Source: Aplectana chamaeleonis | Lineage: Eukaryota > Nematoda > Chromadorea > Rhabditida > Cosmocercidae | Reading direction: 5' to 3' | DNA: 64,000 nucleotides | Assembly (NCBI GenBank): GCA_029168955.1 | Contig: JAPDOI010001060.1 | Coordinates: 146,001-210,000 of the forward strand | Notes under the pieces: model-generated | Seen by the model: the letters and a program-made list of their open reading frames with translations, nothing else | What the model was told of the DNA's origin: nothing | Databases searched by the model: none | Position numbers and translations under genes: made by a program | In this document: piece after piece, positions 33,055 to 45,655 of the stretch | Layout of the letters: the number at the start of each line of letters is the position of its first letter | Position numbering within the stretch: position 1 is the stretch's first letter

Positions 33055-36000
33055 TACTTGCTCCTATTCACCCGGTACCTTACCTGAGTAGAAAATGTCC
33101 TTTTTCCAAGAAATGTCCTCAGAATTCCCGTCCGCCCATCCTGGCCAGTTTTTGTTGGCTTTTTGAGCCTTTTTAGCCTCCTTTTGCTACGAAAATCCTT
33201 TTTTCTATTCAAGTATTGAAGGAACGTTGTTTCTGTGGATAGTAACGCCCATTCATCCTTCGCTTTACCTGATTAGAGATACGGCGATGTTCATTCCCAT
33301 TTTACCAGAAATCCCCTCTGAAGTGATCCACCTGGCCGGTTTGTTGGCTTCTAAGGCCTCTTTTCGTCTCGAAAACCTCTTTTTTGTTTAGAGGTTGAGG
33401 GGACATTCCTTTGTAGCTAATTGGTCCTAATCGCCCAGTACATTAACTGATTAGGGTTACGGCAGAATTCATTCCCACTTTCCCTAAATTCTCAAAAATG
33501 CCTTAACAGTGTGAACACAAAGACTTTCTAGCAGATCCAGCTTCTCTTCACGACATTCGCCAACATAAAGTACAAATCCGGTTAACAACAAGTAAAATAC
33601 AAAATTCGGTTAACAATATGTAAAGTATCAACCCGGTTAACAACAGGAAACAATGCCGTAACTGAATGACTGGCTAACAACTATGATACGACACAAATTT
33701 AAATAGTGCCTATGGAAAGTGAAGACTAGGAAGAAGATGATGTATCTACAGATCGGATTAGAGGTGGAGGCTTACAGGCTAGATACCAAACGTTGCTACA
33801 ACTCTAGGATAAATTTCGGAAACAGCCTCAACATCAGAATCCTCCAACCACAGACTCTCCACTTCAAGGTCTAGTTCAACATGCAGATCCCCATGAAGAT
33901 GTTCCTCAAAAAAGTCAGCGTCAACTTTTTTCCTCACCGTTGGGTCATTGTTCTTATCCGCACAGTACCTCTGTCTTGCTGAATCCTCTCGCCGCATCTT
34001 ATGGAATCATACCGCGCAAAACGCTACTGGCACACCCTTCATCCACTGCTCAGTCCGGAACTTTACCTTAATATTTGACGTTAAGAGATTTACCAACATA
34101 TGCAAGGTAAGTTTAGACTTTACCTTTTCTAATCTACCACCAAGTTTACCAATCCGACTGAGATGCACCTTCAGTCGACTCCAGTACATCTCAATAGCAC
34201 CTTCAGTCGACTCCAGAACATCTCAATAGGATTGAAAAAAAAACAGTGGTATTGTAGTAGCCAGTTGACCCTCACGCCCATTTTCGCACAAATGCTCTCC
34301 GCACCATAAGTGCGCACTGCATCCATCCCACGTTGGGATTTGCAAAACAGATATAGCTAAAGTACAGAGCTTCAAGTGTATGCGAGGTGTGAAGGACCAC
34401 AACCTCATCCAGTGAGGCGGCTTTCGTACTGCTAATAGCCATCTCAATTCCATTGCACGCCAGATACTCAATTAATGCTCCCTTGGAAAACCTTGTTAAA
34501 ATCTGAATAACCTACATCCGGGAAGTTCAGGGATTAAAGTGCATAGTCCTACGCTTTCTAGCCGGCGCGAGTGATACGACGAGTTGCCCGTGACGAATGT
34601 GATGTTTCTACCATTCACAAAATTGCGCATATGAGGGATCAAATAGGTAAGCAGTTCTCAAAGACTGCATGATCCATCTCCCTGCCTCCTAGGTCGCCCA
34701 CTAGGTGACTTCTCACGACAACACGGGTGCAACTGGGGACTACATCTTCTTCTGTGATGGCTGCGATGGCGATGCCACGCTTCCCTTTGTTCTTCCTTGC
34801 AGTTTTCCCACACGACAGCTGCTGGACTGTCTCGTTCGAAGGGGAACGTGACAGGGCGTTACCGCACCAACCCCGCTTTCGTACCATTCCCTCGAACACC
34901 CATGCCTCTCCCACATAGAGACAGTCCCTTGCCTCCGCAGTCTTACGCAGGTAGACGAACCTGTTCCGGATGAGGCCGTATCTTCCTAGAATGTGGCGTT
35001 GTCTTCGGATAATCTTCTGTGAGAAGCCTAGGGCTCTTAGTAGTTGATGAAGCGTCCTCTCCGACAATACGAAATTGACATAAATCAAAAAGGGATCTTG
35101 CCTCTGAAATTGAGGAGTGATATCGGCGTCCTCCGTCTGCTTACCGTGGGTGAAGCGACGAATATGGTCTCCCCAGGCCAGCCAATGCTTCCTCAGTGCT
35201 AGCATCATCTCCCATTTCAAGGTCCGAGCAGTTATTTCAGCCAATCTCTCGAAAAGATCGGATGATCTATTTTGCGCCAGACGCAACGGGTTCCTCTGGA
35301 CGAACAAAGGAAACGTCTGAAGCTGCAAACTATAAGCGCGGCATATGATTGCATTTTGCAAGATCCTAACTTCTGCATACAAACTCATTCGTTTCTCACC
35401 GAAGAATCGGACTTGGCAAGGGTCTAAAGGGAAACTCGCGATTCGCTGTCCTAAAAATACATTCAAGTACTATCCTAATCGGGGCGAAATTCCGGCCGCA
35501 GTTGCAGACAACTGCTATCGCAACACTCATCACGTTGATAATCTTGCTAGCACCACGTGGCCTCGTCACGGTTAAACTTTGTCACAGCACCGTTGCCATC
35601 GTGCTGCTTGTAGTTGTACGCAAGTCCGAACCAGAATTATCTTTCCATAAGGACAACTGTCATTAGAGACAAGCTTTGCACGAGCATAGGAACATAATTC
35701 TCCATTCAATGATTACCTCTAGAAGCCCTTCTTTGACATTCTTGGATTCCTCTCAAACAATACGACGGGAAATCGCCAACTAAAACACTACGTCAAATAT
35801 GTTATGAGTCAGTGATTATGATATCTGAGGTTTCACACTTACGAACGTAGGCTTGGACGGCATGACAGCAAGCGTAGCCTGAAAGGACTGAAAGCAGAGA
35901 CTCATGCCAAACAACATAAAAGCAACAACTAATAAGCTGCCAAGCAGAAAGCTACAAGGCATGCATGCTGTCTAAAATGTAATAACTGCAAATGGCTTAT

Positions 36001-36430
36001 TGAAAAAAAATAAGAAAAAAAAACTTTATTAATCTGAGTGGCAGTACACAAATATAAAATACTTTATGCAAAGCCAGAAGTAACTATTCACGCAAACAGC
36101 ACCCACGAAACGCCTGAACAGAAAGAGATTTTCATGACAATGAAGCCCTCAAAAACCAAAGAAGTCGGCCTGGATGGGTAATTTCAGAGAGGATTCCTAA
36201 GAAATGGGAATGAATCTTGCCGTAATCCAACAGGGCGATAGGAGTTACTATGCACAGGAACAGCGCACCCTCGAAGCCTGAACAGAAAAAGGGATTTTTG
36301 GAAAAAGGGAAAGGGAAGCTGCTTCTGAATAGAACCCCAAAATAATTAGCTATTCGCACGAATAAAAGGACAAGGTAAACGCAATTCAGGATCTCCGTGA
36401 GAACCAATGGACGGCAGGATAGAAGCCGTA
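33055..36430 (-). mobile_element. Decayed Tc1/IS630-type transposon with tandem-repeat inverted arms
   Basis: A minus-strand DDE transposase lies between two arms. The left arm (about 33055-33500) contains roughly two and a half ~190-bp direct units (for example GAGATACGGCGATGTTCATT). The right arm (about 36003-36430) holds about two units of the same family in inverted orientation (complement: GATTACGGCAAGATTCATT). Arms made of tandem units are less usual than simple terminal repeats. A ~27-bp CGGTTAACAACA repeat (33577-33650) sits inside the left arm. The exact ends are not resolved. Confidence 0.65.
33779..35466 (-). pseudogene. Transposase pseudogene, DDE superfamily (Tc1/IS630-like)
   Basis: The intact stretch 34639-35466 (275 codons) carries an N-terminal helical region, SERTLHQLLRALGFSQK, then YVGEAWVFEGMVRKRGW, LSCGKTARKNKGKRGIAIAA and VVPSCTRVVV. 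Continuing leftwards in other frames come NITFVTGNSSYHSRRL (about 34590), IEMYWSRLKVHL (about 34150-34190) and an acidic C-terminal tail (33779-33997). The family normally has V-D-E before the Trp and V-[MI]-D-N before the second motif. Here Gly replaces Asp at both, so two catalytic residues are lost. A ~33-bp direct duplication (34168-34218) further damages the third motif. Confidence 0.75.
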
Positions 36431-37521
36431 ATAGGAATTAGAACAGGCAGCAGCCTCCGTTGATTTTCAGCTGAAGACGACCTGAGAGTAGTTCAGAATG
36501 GGTCCAAGGACAGCTGTCATCAATCTAAAAGAAGCGTTCTAGACAACCTTTTCCCTCTAAAAATGCCGAGAACTCACCATGGTAACGTAAAGCGTCATTT
36601 CAGACTTGTTTTCAATTTTGAAGTAGATTTCGAAAAAAAAAAAACCATTAGCAAGAGCTCAGCTAATTCCTCATGCACGCTATAAAAACCGACAAAACAT
36701 ACAATCCCAGGCAGAGCGGCGACCTGCCTCGTTGAAGAAACAATGGATTGCCTCATTGTGCAATAATGGTGTTCCCCATATGAAGAAATAGAGCTGGTCG
36801 ACAGCTTTACCGAGGCGCCTTTCATAACCAAATTTTCGATTCCTCAAGTGAATACATATTCAGAAACAAACATTTAAAAAATTCGAACAAACCAAATATT
36901 GGAAAGAAACCTAATCCATGAATCGCAACATCGCGATTAACTGCAGCACAAGACACGGGCAGCCCGACCAGAATCGATTGATGACATCGCGCTCACACAA
37001 ACCCACGTGCGTACGTGATATTGCATGTTCGCATGTACGGATTGCTGCGCATCTCGTTCTTTGCCGGGATCGACTAATCCAAATCATCTATTTCTGGATA
37101 TCTGATTCGTTAGACTTCTGGGTAATTTTTTGAAAAATGAATATATTCGAGAAATCCAATTTCGGTTTTTTTTCTCGAGGAGTCGATTCATTCGCGTAAC
37201 TCTATTTCTGATTCATTCGAAAAACTGAATTATCGGTCCTTCTAATAATCGTGCAATCCCGAAAGTCAAAATTTTCAACTTCCGGAATGCTCGACCATCT
37301 TCTGGTCATGACATACGAACATCCAGACTTTAGAACAATTGTTCATCAACTTTCTCTTGTTCATCAACTTTCTCGAATGATTCAAAAACTGTTTTGAACG
37401 TGTGGTTATTGGAATAGTCAATTTATTTTGTGAGTGCTGAAAAAACTAAAAGGGTCAGGTGCTCTCTACACAACGAGGGGTCTTACGCGACACGCGCGGC
37501 GGAAATAATGTTATTCATCGC
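36431..37521. other. Intergenic region
   Basis: No supported gene. The part 37120-37260 is rich in ATTCGA-type words, reminiscent of the TTCGAA repeat near 62400. Confidence 0.3.
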
Positions 37522-37524
37522 TTA

Positions 37525-37965
37525 GGCATCTTTCATAGTTTTCACCGCAAGCGCGGCACGCGCGTGACGCGCGGGACAAGCGGTGGACTATAAAACTTCC
37601 CACCGCGCGGCACGCGCGGGGCGAGCGGGAAGCCACTATGAAATCTCCAGCGGCACCGCCAAGGCGGTGCGGGTGAAAGTCGGGCTTCAACTGGGACTTG
37701 TGAAGAAATTCCTGACTTGCATTTGAGTATGCGGTGGCGCAGGATAGTCCCAGAATTATTTATGTTGGAGTGGACTCAAATCGAGAAGCAATTATTGATT
37801 GAAACGGTAAAACCGCCACGGCGGTTGGGCGGCGCCGCTATGGCGGTGCTGATGGACTATGAAAGTTCTTACCGCGCGTCCCACGCGGTGAGATTTTCAT
37901 AGTCCACCGCCGTTACCGCGCGTCACGCGCGTGCCGCGCTTGCGGTGAGGACTATGAAAGATGCC
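37525..37965. mobile_element. GGCATCTTTCATAG MITE family, copy 1
   Basis: 441 bp with inverted ends GGCATCTTTCATAG / CTATGAAAGATGCC, continuing inward through GC-rich palindromes (GGCACGCGCGTGACGCGC). Flanked by TTA at 37522-37524 and 37966-37968. No ORF of note. Two further copies lie at 44729 and 54691. Confidence 0.9.
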
Positions 37966-39130
37966 TTAATCTTGGTCAGCGAACTCAAACATTGCGTCCA
38001 ATGCCTCTTTCTTACGCGCTTCTGGTTCGTGCTTGTAAATATGTTACAAGTCTCCGTTGTCTCACTCTAACCCGTGTCGCGTCGATACCCTGGTGCAATA
38101 ATTGGTCGGGGACGAGAAGCCATAGAATCCGCGCCAACTCTGCTCAGTCCTTAGGTTTGGGAGGAAACACGAATTTCACGAAGACACGAATTCTGGGAAA
38201 AATGGTGAAGTCAAGCCGCGTTAACAGAAAGGTGAAGTCAGCATCACGACTGAGATTAATGAAAGGCAAGAAAGATGATTAAGTTTAGGAGAACAGGGCA
38301 AACCACGTATTATTGTTATTTAGTGCCTTTCGTGGTTGCCGGCTCACCGTGGACGCGCAAAGAATGGAGCGCCCACGGTGAGCGGGCAGCTACGAAATGG
38401 CGTCGTTCAAAGTTGGCAAAATTCAAACTCAGCGTACGACTTTTTGTGCTTAGGGTAATGGAAGCATGTGACAAAGCAATTTTGTGTTCTCTGCGCAGGA
38501 CCGATTTATAGTGCCACGCAGGTTTCTTGCGCGCAGAAAGCGCCGCATGGCCATCACCCGCTTTTGAAGGGTCTCGTTTCTACCTTGAGTTCGTTTCTTA
38601 TTTCCCTCCTAATTCACACTTACAATACTGCGACAGAACAATAAATTAGCGGTACTAATGTACGAGAGAGCAAGGGATAGAATGACAGCGAGATATCTCG
38701 CAATTGAACGGCAGTAAACAGTCTCATTCAGTTGAAACCATCGAGTTCGTCAGTCTCCAGTTTCCTTATTACACTAATTGCTCACAAACCGCTGGTGTTG
38801 GCTGTTCGATACTCACTCATGCATCAGTACCGATCTGACTCCATCAAATAACCGAAAATCGCCTACTCCCATCTCAAAATGTCTCATTATGAATTGATTA
38901 GACGATCACGTAATCAGAAGTTTATCACGCTGTCTCCTGCGATCGATGAGAATTTCAGAAGCAAATACGCATACCTTGACAAATAACCGGCTCCAAAAAG
39001 TCAACTTTTTCATACCATCGCATTTGCCTCACTGACTAGGAACTGATTCCGCTACAAAGTGGAGTTTCGAAAAATGGTTTGTTGATTGTTGTGGTGGAGG
39101 TAAAAAAAAACAATTTGAATTCTGTAAGTT
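37966..39130. other. Intergenic region
   Basis: No supported gene. ORFs at 37992-38282 and 38275-38511 have no recognised motif. The part 38885-39075 is the partner of the dispersed repeat at 11390-11590. GCTCACCGTGG/CCACGGTGAGC at about 38341-38387 is a small inverted repeat. Confidence 0.35.
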
Positions 39131-39134
39131 TTCT

Positions 39135-39355
39135 TAATGTAGCCCAAACTTTGATCCAGGGGGGGGGGTTATTTGGGGCGCTGAACATGAATATAAAGCC
39201 CATTCTCAGCTTCGCAAGAGATTACTGTAAGCTACAGTAGAGGAAAGTATATTTGTCTACAGTAACCTACCATAATCTTCAAAAAACCTGAAATTGGGCC
39301 TTGTATTCGTGTTCAACGCCCCACATTACCCTCTTGTATAAAGTTTGGGATAAAA
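39135..39355. mobile_element. Foldback MITE
   Basis: Inverted arms: CCCAAACTTTGATCC and GGGGCGCTGAACATGAATA on the left match the right side's GTATTCGTGTTCAACGCCCC and AAAGTTTGGG in inverted orientation. About 220 bp. Both arms carry the ACTGTA..CTACAGTA word typical of nematode short palindromes. Confidence 0.65.
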
Positions 39356-39824
39356 GTGTTCGCATTTCCGAAATTTAAAAAAAAAACCATGTTTTTGACG
39401 TTTTTGATCTACCCAGGCGCATTTAGAGGATTTATACGAACTTCGAATCGCTTCTTTCCGACTCCCCACAGCATTCAGCCGATCTTTTTTTTTACTCCAG
39501 TCTGCGCTGGGATCAGTCACTAGTGAGAGGATCAAGGAAAACCCCTCAATTTTGGAACGATTACAGCCGGGAAATACCGGTTTCGCGTGAAATTTGTGCA
39601 CGCGAAGTTATGATATTCCTTTGACCCTTGATCCTCCAGATAGAGGTGGAATTCCATTAGAATTCATCCATAGATATTTTAGCAGTGTAATCAAAATCAA
39701 ACTGCATCGTTTCCGATTGCTCATGATTTTGTTAGCATTAGCAATTTCAGCTATAGCGCATTCCTACACAAACCTGAAAGCGGTCACGGTATATTCGAAC
39801 GACTTTGTCATGTTGGGCTTATCA

Positions 39825-41694
39825 TTAGGGGTGTGCATAAATCAAATTTCAAATTTCGTAAATCGTAAAACGTAATTACGACAAAACCACCGCAAATCGT
39901 AAACCGTAATTCGTGAACAGCAATCAATAAACAAAACCACTAAAATATGGTTAATGTGGTGAAGCAAGAGGAACTACGTACTGTCCACTGTTTCACGTAC
40001 TAAGTACATGTTAAGTTGCGTTCAATATTTGACAGCTAACCTTGTTTAAGGTGTATGGTACACTTTGCCGCTGCCATAAGCGACAGGCATGAAATCTAGC
40101 ACAAATCGCGCGGGACCTGCATCGGAGCAGCGGCATCGGTTGTCGAAGGAACAATTATGGCGCGTCAGCCGCAGCGACGTGTTGTGGAGGGCTGACATAC
40201 TTCAAATGTGCCGAAGCCTGTCGCTGTGCGGCGCACTGTGAATGCAACAGGTTTAAAGGGCGGGAGCTCCGCGACAGCCGGTCGCTGTCGCTGTGCACAG
40301 CGACGCGACCGTGTCTCGTAAAAGTATACCATACCCTTAATGGGACCGTCTTACTCGTATTTCTCTGCTTTGCTCTTTCCACAACTCCTTCCCAGATCTT
40401 GAGAAATCCGCAAGTGTGATTCAGCTGTCCGCGTATCTCCTGGGCAACTGAGACACAATTATACTCGTAATGCCTCTCCTGAAACGCTAACGCCGTTGTA
40501 AGCCTTATGCCACAACCACCGTATCTGAGCGATTCTCAACAGCCGAATTTGAGAACTCCTCCCATTTGCTAGCGGAACCGCAACACCGATTATGCATTCG
40601 GTAGGGATCGCACTCACATTCTGTACATTATGTACTTCGAGTTCCCTACTGAAGGTTGGCTCAAACTCGGTGCACGTACGTTAAAAAGTATGGCACCGAG
40701 CTTGCACCAACCTTCAATAGAGATCGCAATGTATCAGTGCGATCCGTTCCAACTCTATATTATCTAGAGCACAGTATCGGTCGCCCAGCACAGGCTATTT
40801 TTTCGTATATCCACTAAATCACTTGCAGAATCGTAGCTTTATGGTGACGATACGGTAGGTTCTCGAAGGAAACGTAAGCCAAAAAACCGCTTTCTAAATT
40901 TTTGTGTAGTTTAGTCACCATAGTTTAGTAAGGAATGTAGCCAACGCGCCCCACTGAACGCTCACATTAGTGAGAGATAACCGCTTAAGAAAAAAGGCGA
41001 AGATGAGCGTTTAAACTAGCACTGGCGCCTTGTGTGAGTGTCCATTTGTTGCGGATGAAGAGAAATCAACTAGAGGAAACGGTTTTTAGCTTAAAACTTT
41101 CGGAATAAAAAACGAATACTCGTGATGATTTTCGTGAACTCTGAGAAGCCGTGATCTACTCAGAAGGCGGAGCAAGAGCACTATTTGAAGCAATTTTTTG
41201 ATTGATTAGACTGCTTCGCTCGATGTTTTGACGCTAATCTAGTTACGGGAATCAGGAAAGTTGATATTCATGAAAAACTCGAAAACGAAGTTCCTCGTGA
41301 AGAGCGATTTTAGATTGCATTGCGCCGTAGGCAACAGCTAGTGAGACGTGCGCGGCGAGCAACGCGGATCTGTTAGCCAGCGCCTCCAACATCGACCGTG
41401 TCTCCCGCGTTACAATGATGGAATCGCGTTTAAGAATGGTAAAGGGATCATGCTGTAGTAACACGCCTGGGTTGGCCCCATCTCCTGACCAAAAACATTA
41501 GTATACGCTAATAGGGATTAAAGCAGGTCGTTTGGAGATGTCTTGTGGTTCACTTCCATTGCATGTATTTTTATTTACGAAAAATTACGATATACGGTCC
41601 AAAATGTCGTAAATCGTAAACCGTAATTACGAGACCAAAAAAACACCGTAAATCGTAAAATCGTAGATCGTAAACCGTAATTACGCACACCAAT
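39825..41694. mobile_element. hAT-like element with 8-bp target duplication
   Basis: The 8-mer GCTTATCA occurs at 39817-39824 and again at 41695-41702, directly outside the ends TTAGGGGTGTGCATAA and TTACGCACACCAAT. The inverted GGTGTGC core and the 8-bp duplication fit hAT. Both subterminal regions hold repeated CGTAAATCGTAAAC and CGTAATTACG words, possible transposase-binding sites. There is no transposase ORF in the 1870 bp. A TTAA-flanked element is nested inside. Confidence 0.8.
40050..40336. mobile_element. Nested TTAA-flanked MITE
   Basis: TTAA at 40046-40049 and 40337-40340. The inverted ends are GGTGTATGGTACACTTT and AAAGTATACCATACCC. Interior words such as GTCGCTGTGCGGC and GTCGCTGTGCAC are GC-rich. 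It inserted into the hAT-like element and is therefore younger. Confidence 0.7.
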
Positions 41695-41702
41695 GCTTAT
41701 CA

Positions 41703-42520
41703 CGTGCATCGGCAGGCACAAACCTTCGCTTCTATGTAGGAGTTCTACTCAATACGAGTAGACAGAACTACTCGCGTAGGGAATCGTGATGCTCATACGA
41801 GGAATTTTCTTTGCTGAGCTTGATACCCTACAGAACAGTTTTGGGTACACTCCCCGAGATCGATTGTTTCAAGAAAGTGTCACTATTAAATCCGATCTAT
41901 CTCTCTTTTCCACTTCCTTAAGTTCTTCCCATCTCATTCCTTTCTTTTCTCTTTTCTTTCATCTTTCTTCCTCCCCTTTCTCGAAGTTTTGGCCATTTTG
42001 CACTAATAATACATCTGCACAGTTAGCTTAAAAAAATAGGGTCGTACTTCTTTTAAATACAAAAGCTTTGCCGAAAAGCTTATACTGTTCGGCCCCATCC
42101 TACGACTGAGCGCTGTTGAATCAATTAGTTAAAATTTTATGCACTAAGCGATCGATTGCTAAGCTTCTCATTTTCCACTACCACTCGATACTGTTTGCTC
42201 AGGATGGTTGAATGTCCTTTTTTTGACATCGCGCGTCATTGTTACTGCCGTTGATTGGTTGAAAGAGTTTTTTAATATATCGAAAAATAAAACACTAGCC
42301 GCTGGAGAATGAGAGGATTCTCTAACTAGGACTGCTCTACCTGATACCTCATGACTTCAGCCACTGAGAGTTTACCAACCTTGTACAGATTATACGTATT
42401 TATTGACAACTTGTTGTACTACAACTCTCTTCCATTGCGCTAAACCAACATGGTTAGCGGTATTTGTTATGACTTCCGTATGCATCCCATTCATGCGAAT
42501 AAGATGGTTAATGTGAAGAG
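41703..42520. other. Upstream region of the first p24 gene
   Basis: No other gene supported. A T-rich, C-rich stretch at 41880-41990 gives a chance ORF. A promoter for the downstream gene may lie here, but I see no decisive motif. Confidence 0.3.
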
Positions 42521-42526
42521 TTTCAG
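42521..42526 (+). promoter_or_regulatory. Probable SL trans-splice acceptor
   Basis: TTTCAG sits immediately before the ATG at 42527, with no 5' UTR left after splicing. In nematodes this arrangement indicates spliced-leader addition. The paralogue at 53878 has the same layout. Confidence 0.6.
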
Positions 42527-45500
42527 ATGCGGGTATTCCTAACACTTTCTCTACTACTAGTTTTTCTTGACTTCGTCTTGTTAGCAGAGCTCAATAAAGA
42601 AGTTTCCGTCACGTTCACTGTGGATCTCGATTCTAGAATGACGTGCTTCTATCAAGCATTGAAGAACAACATGTCTCTTTCTGTTTATGTAGATGTGAGT
42701 AAACTAGGAAAAGGAATCTTTGGAAATTATGCGGAACAAATTTCAGCCCACAAACCATATTCGTCTATCGGTGCGACTTACGTCACCTTCCGGAGAATTC
42801 TCGGAATGGAAAGATGGAGAGGGCAGCTCAGTCCACATACAGCATGAGGTAGCAGAAAATGGTTGGTGTTTCGAGCAAATTTGCATACTACCGGCGGTTA
42901 TCGCTCGTTGCAAGCTGTGGACTCTGTCCAAGCCTTATGGTTCTGCATTTCAGGTGATTATGAGGTCTGTATTAGCGTCCCACACCAAACAAAAGCGCTA
43001 ATCCACATCTACGCCTACGATCCAAATGCACATTCAGAGACTTTAGCGAAACTTGTCGAGAAAGAACAACTGGATCAGAACTTTACAGTCAGTTTTGTGA
43101 TCATAAGCGTTCATCCTATGAAGGAACTTCCCAGAAGATTTTTTCCTTCATGACGCAAGTTCTACTCATATAATTCTAAGTGGTTCAGAAAGTTCCTACT
43201 CGTTCCCTACCTAACGTTTTCATAAGCAGCCCTAATAGGTCGCTTGTTTAGAATTCAATCACGCAGATGACGACGAAACTGTATTCTATACTATATTCCA
43301 TTAAATTCTACAACAAGGTTTGTTCTTGCTATCTGGTTGCTGATATTTGAAATTTATACCTCAAATTAGTTTTACACATTGTGCATCGCTTTCCGCCGCC
43401 ATAGTACGCTTTCAAGACTGATTGACATGCGATGGTACCCTGAAAGGAGGCTCACCCTCGGAAGCACCCTCAGTAGGGGCACATTGGTTTAGATGGTCCT
43501 GAGGTACCTAAACAACCCCATGTCAGTACTGAAGAACGCCCAAAAATCAGTGGTGATTCTGGAACTGAGAAGCAAATCTTCATCGTGGTAAAGGTCTCGA
43601 AAATTTACGAGGAAAGCTACATTCTTCGGAAACAAAGCGATGGGTGGAGCGACCTTGAGTGGTGGAACCAGCACTCTTAAAATCCCTGCAAGAGAATCCC
43701 TGCAGGCTCTATAGAGTAGCGTACAGGGAGCAACACTCTGAGAGCGAGAGCATGGCGAGGCGTAGCATGTTGAACTCTATTAAAAAATCACTGAAAATTC
43801 AGATCACCATACAGTGGAGGTGAGAAGTTTAGTGAAATGTGTGTCTACATGGCAGGAACATTCTCTATGACCTATCAGGCACAATCCGCCACCCATCTTT
43901 TATTCCGACTGATGCACTGTATGCTTTCTCTCCCTCATTTTGAGCCGGTTGAAGTAACACCTATTGGACTTATCATGTCATAATGTCCCTATCACTATTG
44001 TACATAGTTTGCTATGACCGACTGCTCCGCTGCCCCAGATGAGCGAGACAGCTACATGTGCGGGAGCATGCAAAACCTGATACATCACTGCACTATGCCC
44101 GACGAAGTAAAATTTTCCGACCATAGTATGTGCGGTATGCAGAACTGTTCATGAGTCTGTCTGAAGGTTATCCTCAATTAATTCGGGCCTCCTTTTCATG
44201 TTAAAGATGCAGCGTTATTGTTAGCAGGCCTTTAAAAACACAAGACCCGCAGAGAATTATTTTTCAGGTTTTATGCTTTTCTTGCAGAAATTCACACGCT
44301 GATCACAATGGTATCTAGAAATCGCTCTAAGTCTAATGCAAACAGGGTTGTGGCTCCTCAAAAAAGCCTATTTTGAGGGCGAAAGTATAGTGGAGTTGTC
44401 TCAAGCCAGTAGTTCTCTTCACTCTGAGTAATTGCGCGAGAGCGAACCCGGATGAGGAGACAGACCGGCAAGAGAGTGAAAAACGACGACGCGGTTGAAA
44501 TTCATCCATCAAGCCGCTGTTGAGTTCAAAAATCAGGAGGGGTGTTGCCCGGGGTGGTGAATGAAAGAGGTCGTGCCCGTATGGGCGCTTGTATCTCATT
44601 TATTTTGAGGAATCGAGGTCTCGCACTTGGCAAGTGTCACGCAGGAGGGGTCTACTGCACAATTACACGAAAATCACTGAATTCATATATTGGAGTGTTC
44701 TGTGCCTTTAATCCACTTCACATCCTTAGGCATCTTTCATTGTCCTCGCCGCATGCGGACGGGTTGTGAACTATTTAATTTTTCACCGCGCGGGACGAGC
44801 GTGAAGCAACTATGAAATCTGTGGCGGGGCTTCCACCGCCATGGCGGTACGTTTGAAGCTGGGCCTCAACTGTGAAATGCACAGGCAATACTTGCTTGCA
44901 TTTGCCAATATAGTAGTGTAGGATAATCCCAGAAGGAATCATGCCTTAGTGGACCTAAATTGAGAAGAGAGCAGTGATTCAAATGCTGAAACTGCCATCG
45001 GGGTTTGGGCGGCTCCGCTATGGCGGTGCTGGATCCGCGGCATGAGCGTCCCGCGGGTGACGCGCGGGTAAAAGTTTCATAGTCCATCGGCCGTCCCGCG
45101 CGTCACGCGCGTGCCGCGTTGGCGGTGAGGACTATGGAAGATGCCTTACTAGGTTCCTATGCTGAAAGTGGACACCACAGCCAACTCGCGGAACAACTAT
45201 AAACCTCTCTATCACTTTGCTGTTTTCTAATTAGAGAGGAAACCTTATGTTCAGCCTTGGCTGCTCAAATGATGTGTCAATTTCACCTAGAAGCTTAGTT
45301 AGGGAAACATGTCAAAGGCGCCACTTGCTTCTGAGGATGATTTTGACGTTTTAGTTTCTTCGAAAACTTCTGCATTCTTCCCATTAGAATAGCAACTTTT
45401 TCAGGTCTCGGTTAGAGACGAGGAATTGCAACAGAAGAACTCCGACTTCATAAAAGCCTATGTGATAGTATTTTGTATAAGTGCGGTTATTGTCTCCATG

Positions 45501-45560
45501 ACAGAAGTGGCATTTGTCCACAGATGGTTCCGAATCGACCCTTCCAAAATTCGTGTGTAA
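42527..45560 (+). CDS. p24/TMED family transmembrane cargo receptor, gene 1
   Basis: Exons are 42527-42694, 42747-42861, 42954-43087 and a last exon 45405-45560, with GT...TTTCAG/TTCAG introns in consistent phases. Residues 1-21 are a signal peptide (MRVFLTLSLLLVFLDFVLLA). A GOLD domain follows, with the paired cysteines in SRMTCFYQALKNNMSL and GDYEVCISV and the core VRLTSPSGEF. The last exon gives the membrane segment FIKAYVIVFCISAVIVSMTE and a short cytosolic tail. p24 proteins cycle between ER and Golgi and load cargo into COPII/COPI vesicles. The paralogue has a 22-codon exon between the third and last; I cannot find its equivalent here. The flanking phases are both 0, so joining exon 3 to the last exon stays in frame (about 190 aa) without that neck. 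The 2.3-kb intron is full of transposons. It may be a functional short form or a decaying copy. Confidence 0.7.
44236..44707. mobile_element. Dispersed element family B, copy 2, in the p24 gene-1 intron
   Basis: TTAA at 44232-44235 and 44708-44711. The ends are AAACACAAGACC and (inverted) AGGCACAGAACAC. It is related along its length to 30850-31285. Non-coding. Confidence 0.65.
44729..45145. mobile_element. GGCATCTTTCATAG MITE family, copy 2, in the p24 gene-1 intron
   Basis: 417 bp with the same inverted ends as the 37525 element and TTA at 44726-44728 and 45146-45148. More diverged and slightly shorter than copy 1. Confidence 0.85.
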
Positions 45561-45655
45561 TCTATGCGTACATACCTCTCAACTATTGTATGCTTCATCA
45601 GTTTCTTCGTGATGTTCTTCGAAGTATGCTCACAGGCAAAAATTTGTTTACGAGT

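Noticed and set aside
38275..38511. 78-codon ORF with basic composition
   Set aside because: No motif, no splice signals, and it contains a small inverted repeat.
43740..43819. Fourth exon of p24 gene 1 near MLNSIKKSLKIQI
   Set aside because: It resembles the neck loosely, but the donor leaves phase 2 where phase 0 is needed, and there is no good acceptor.
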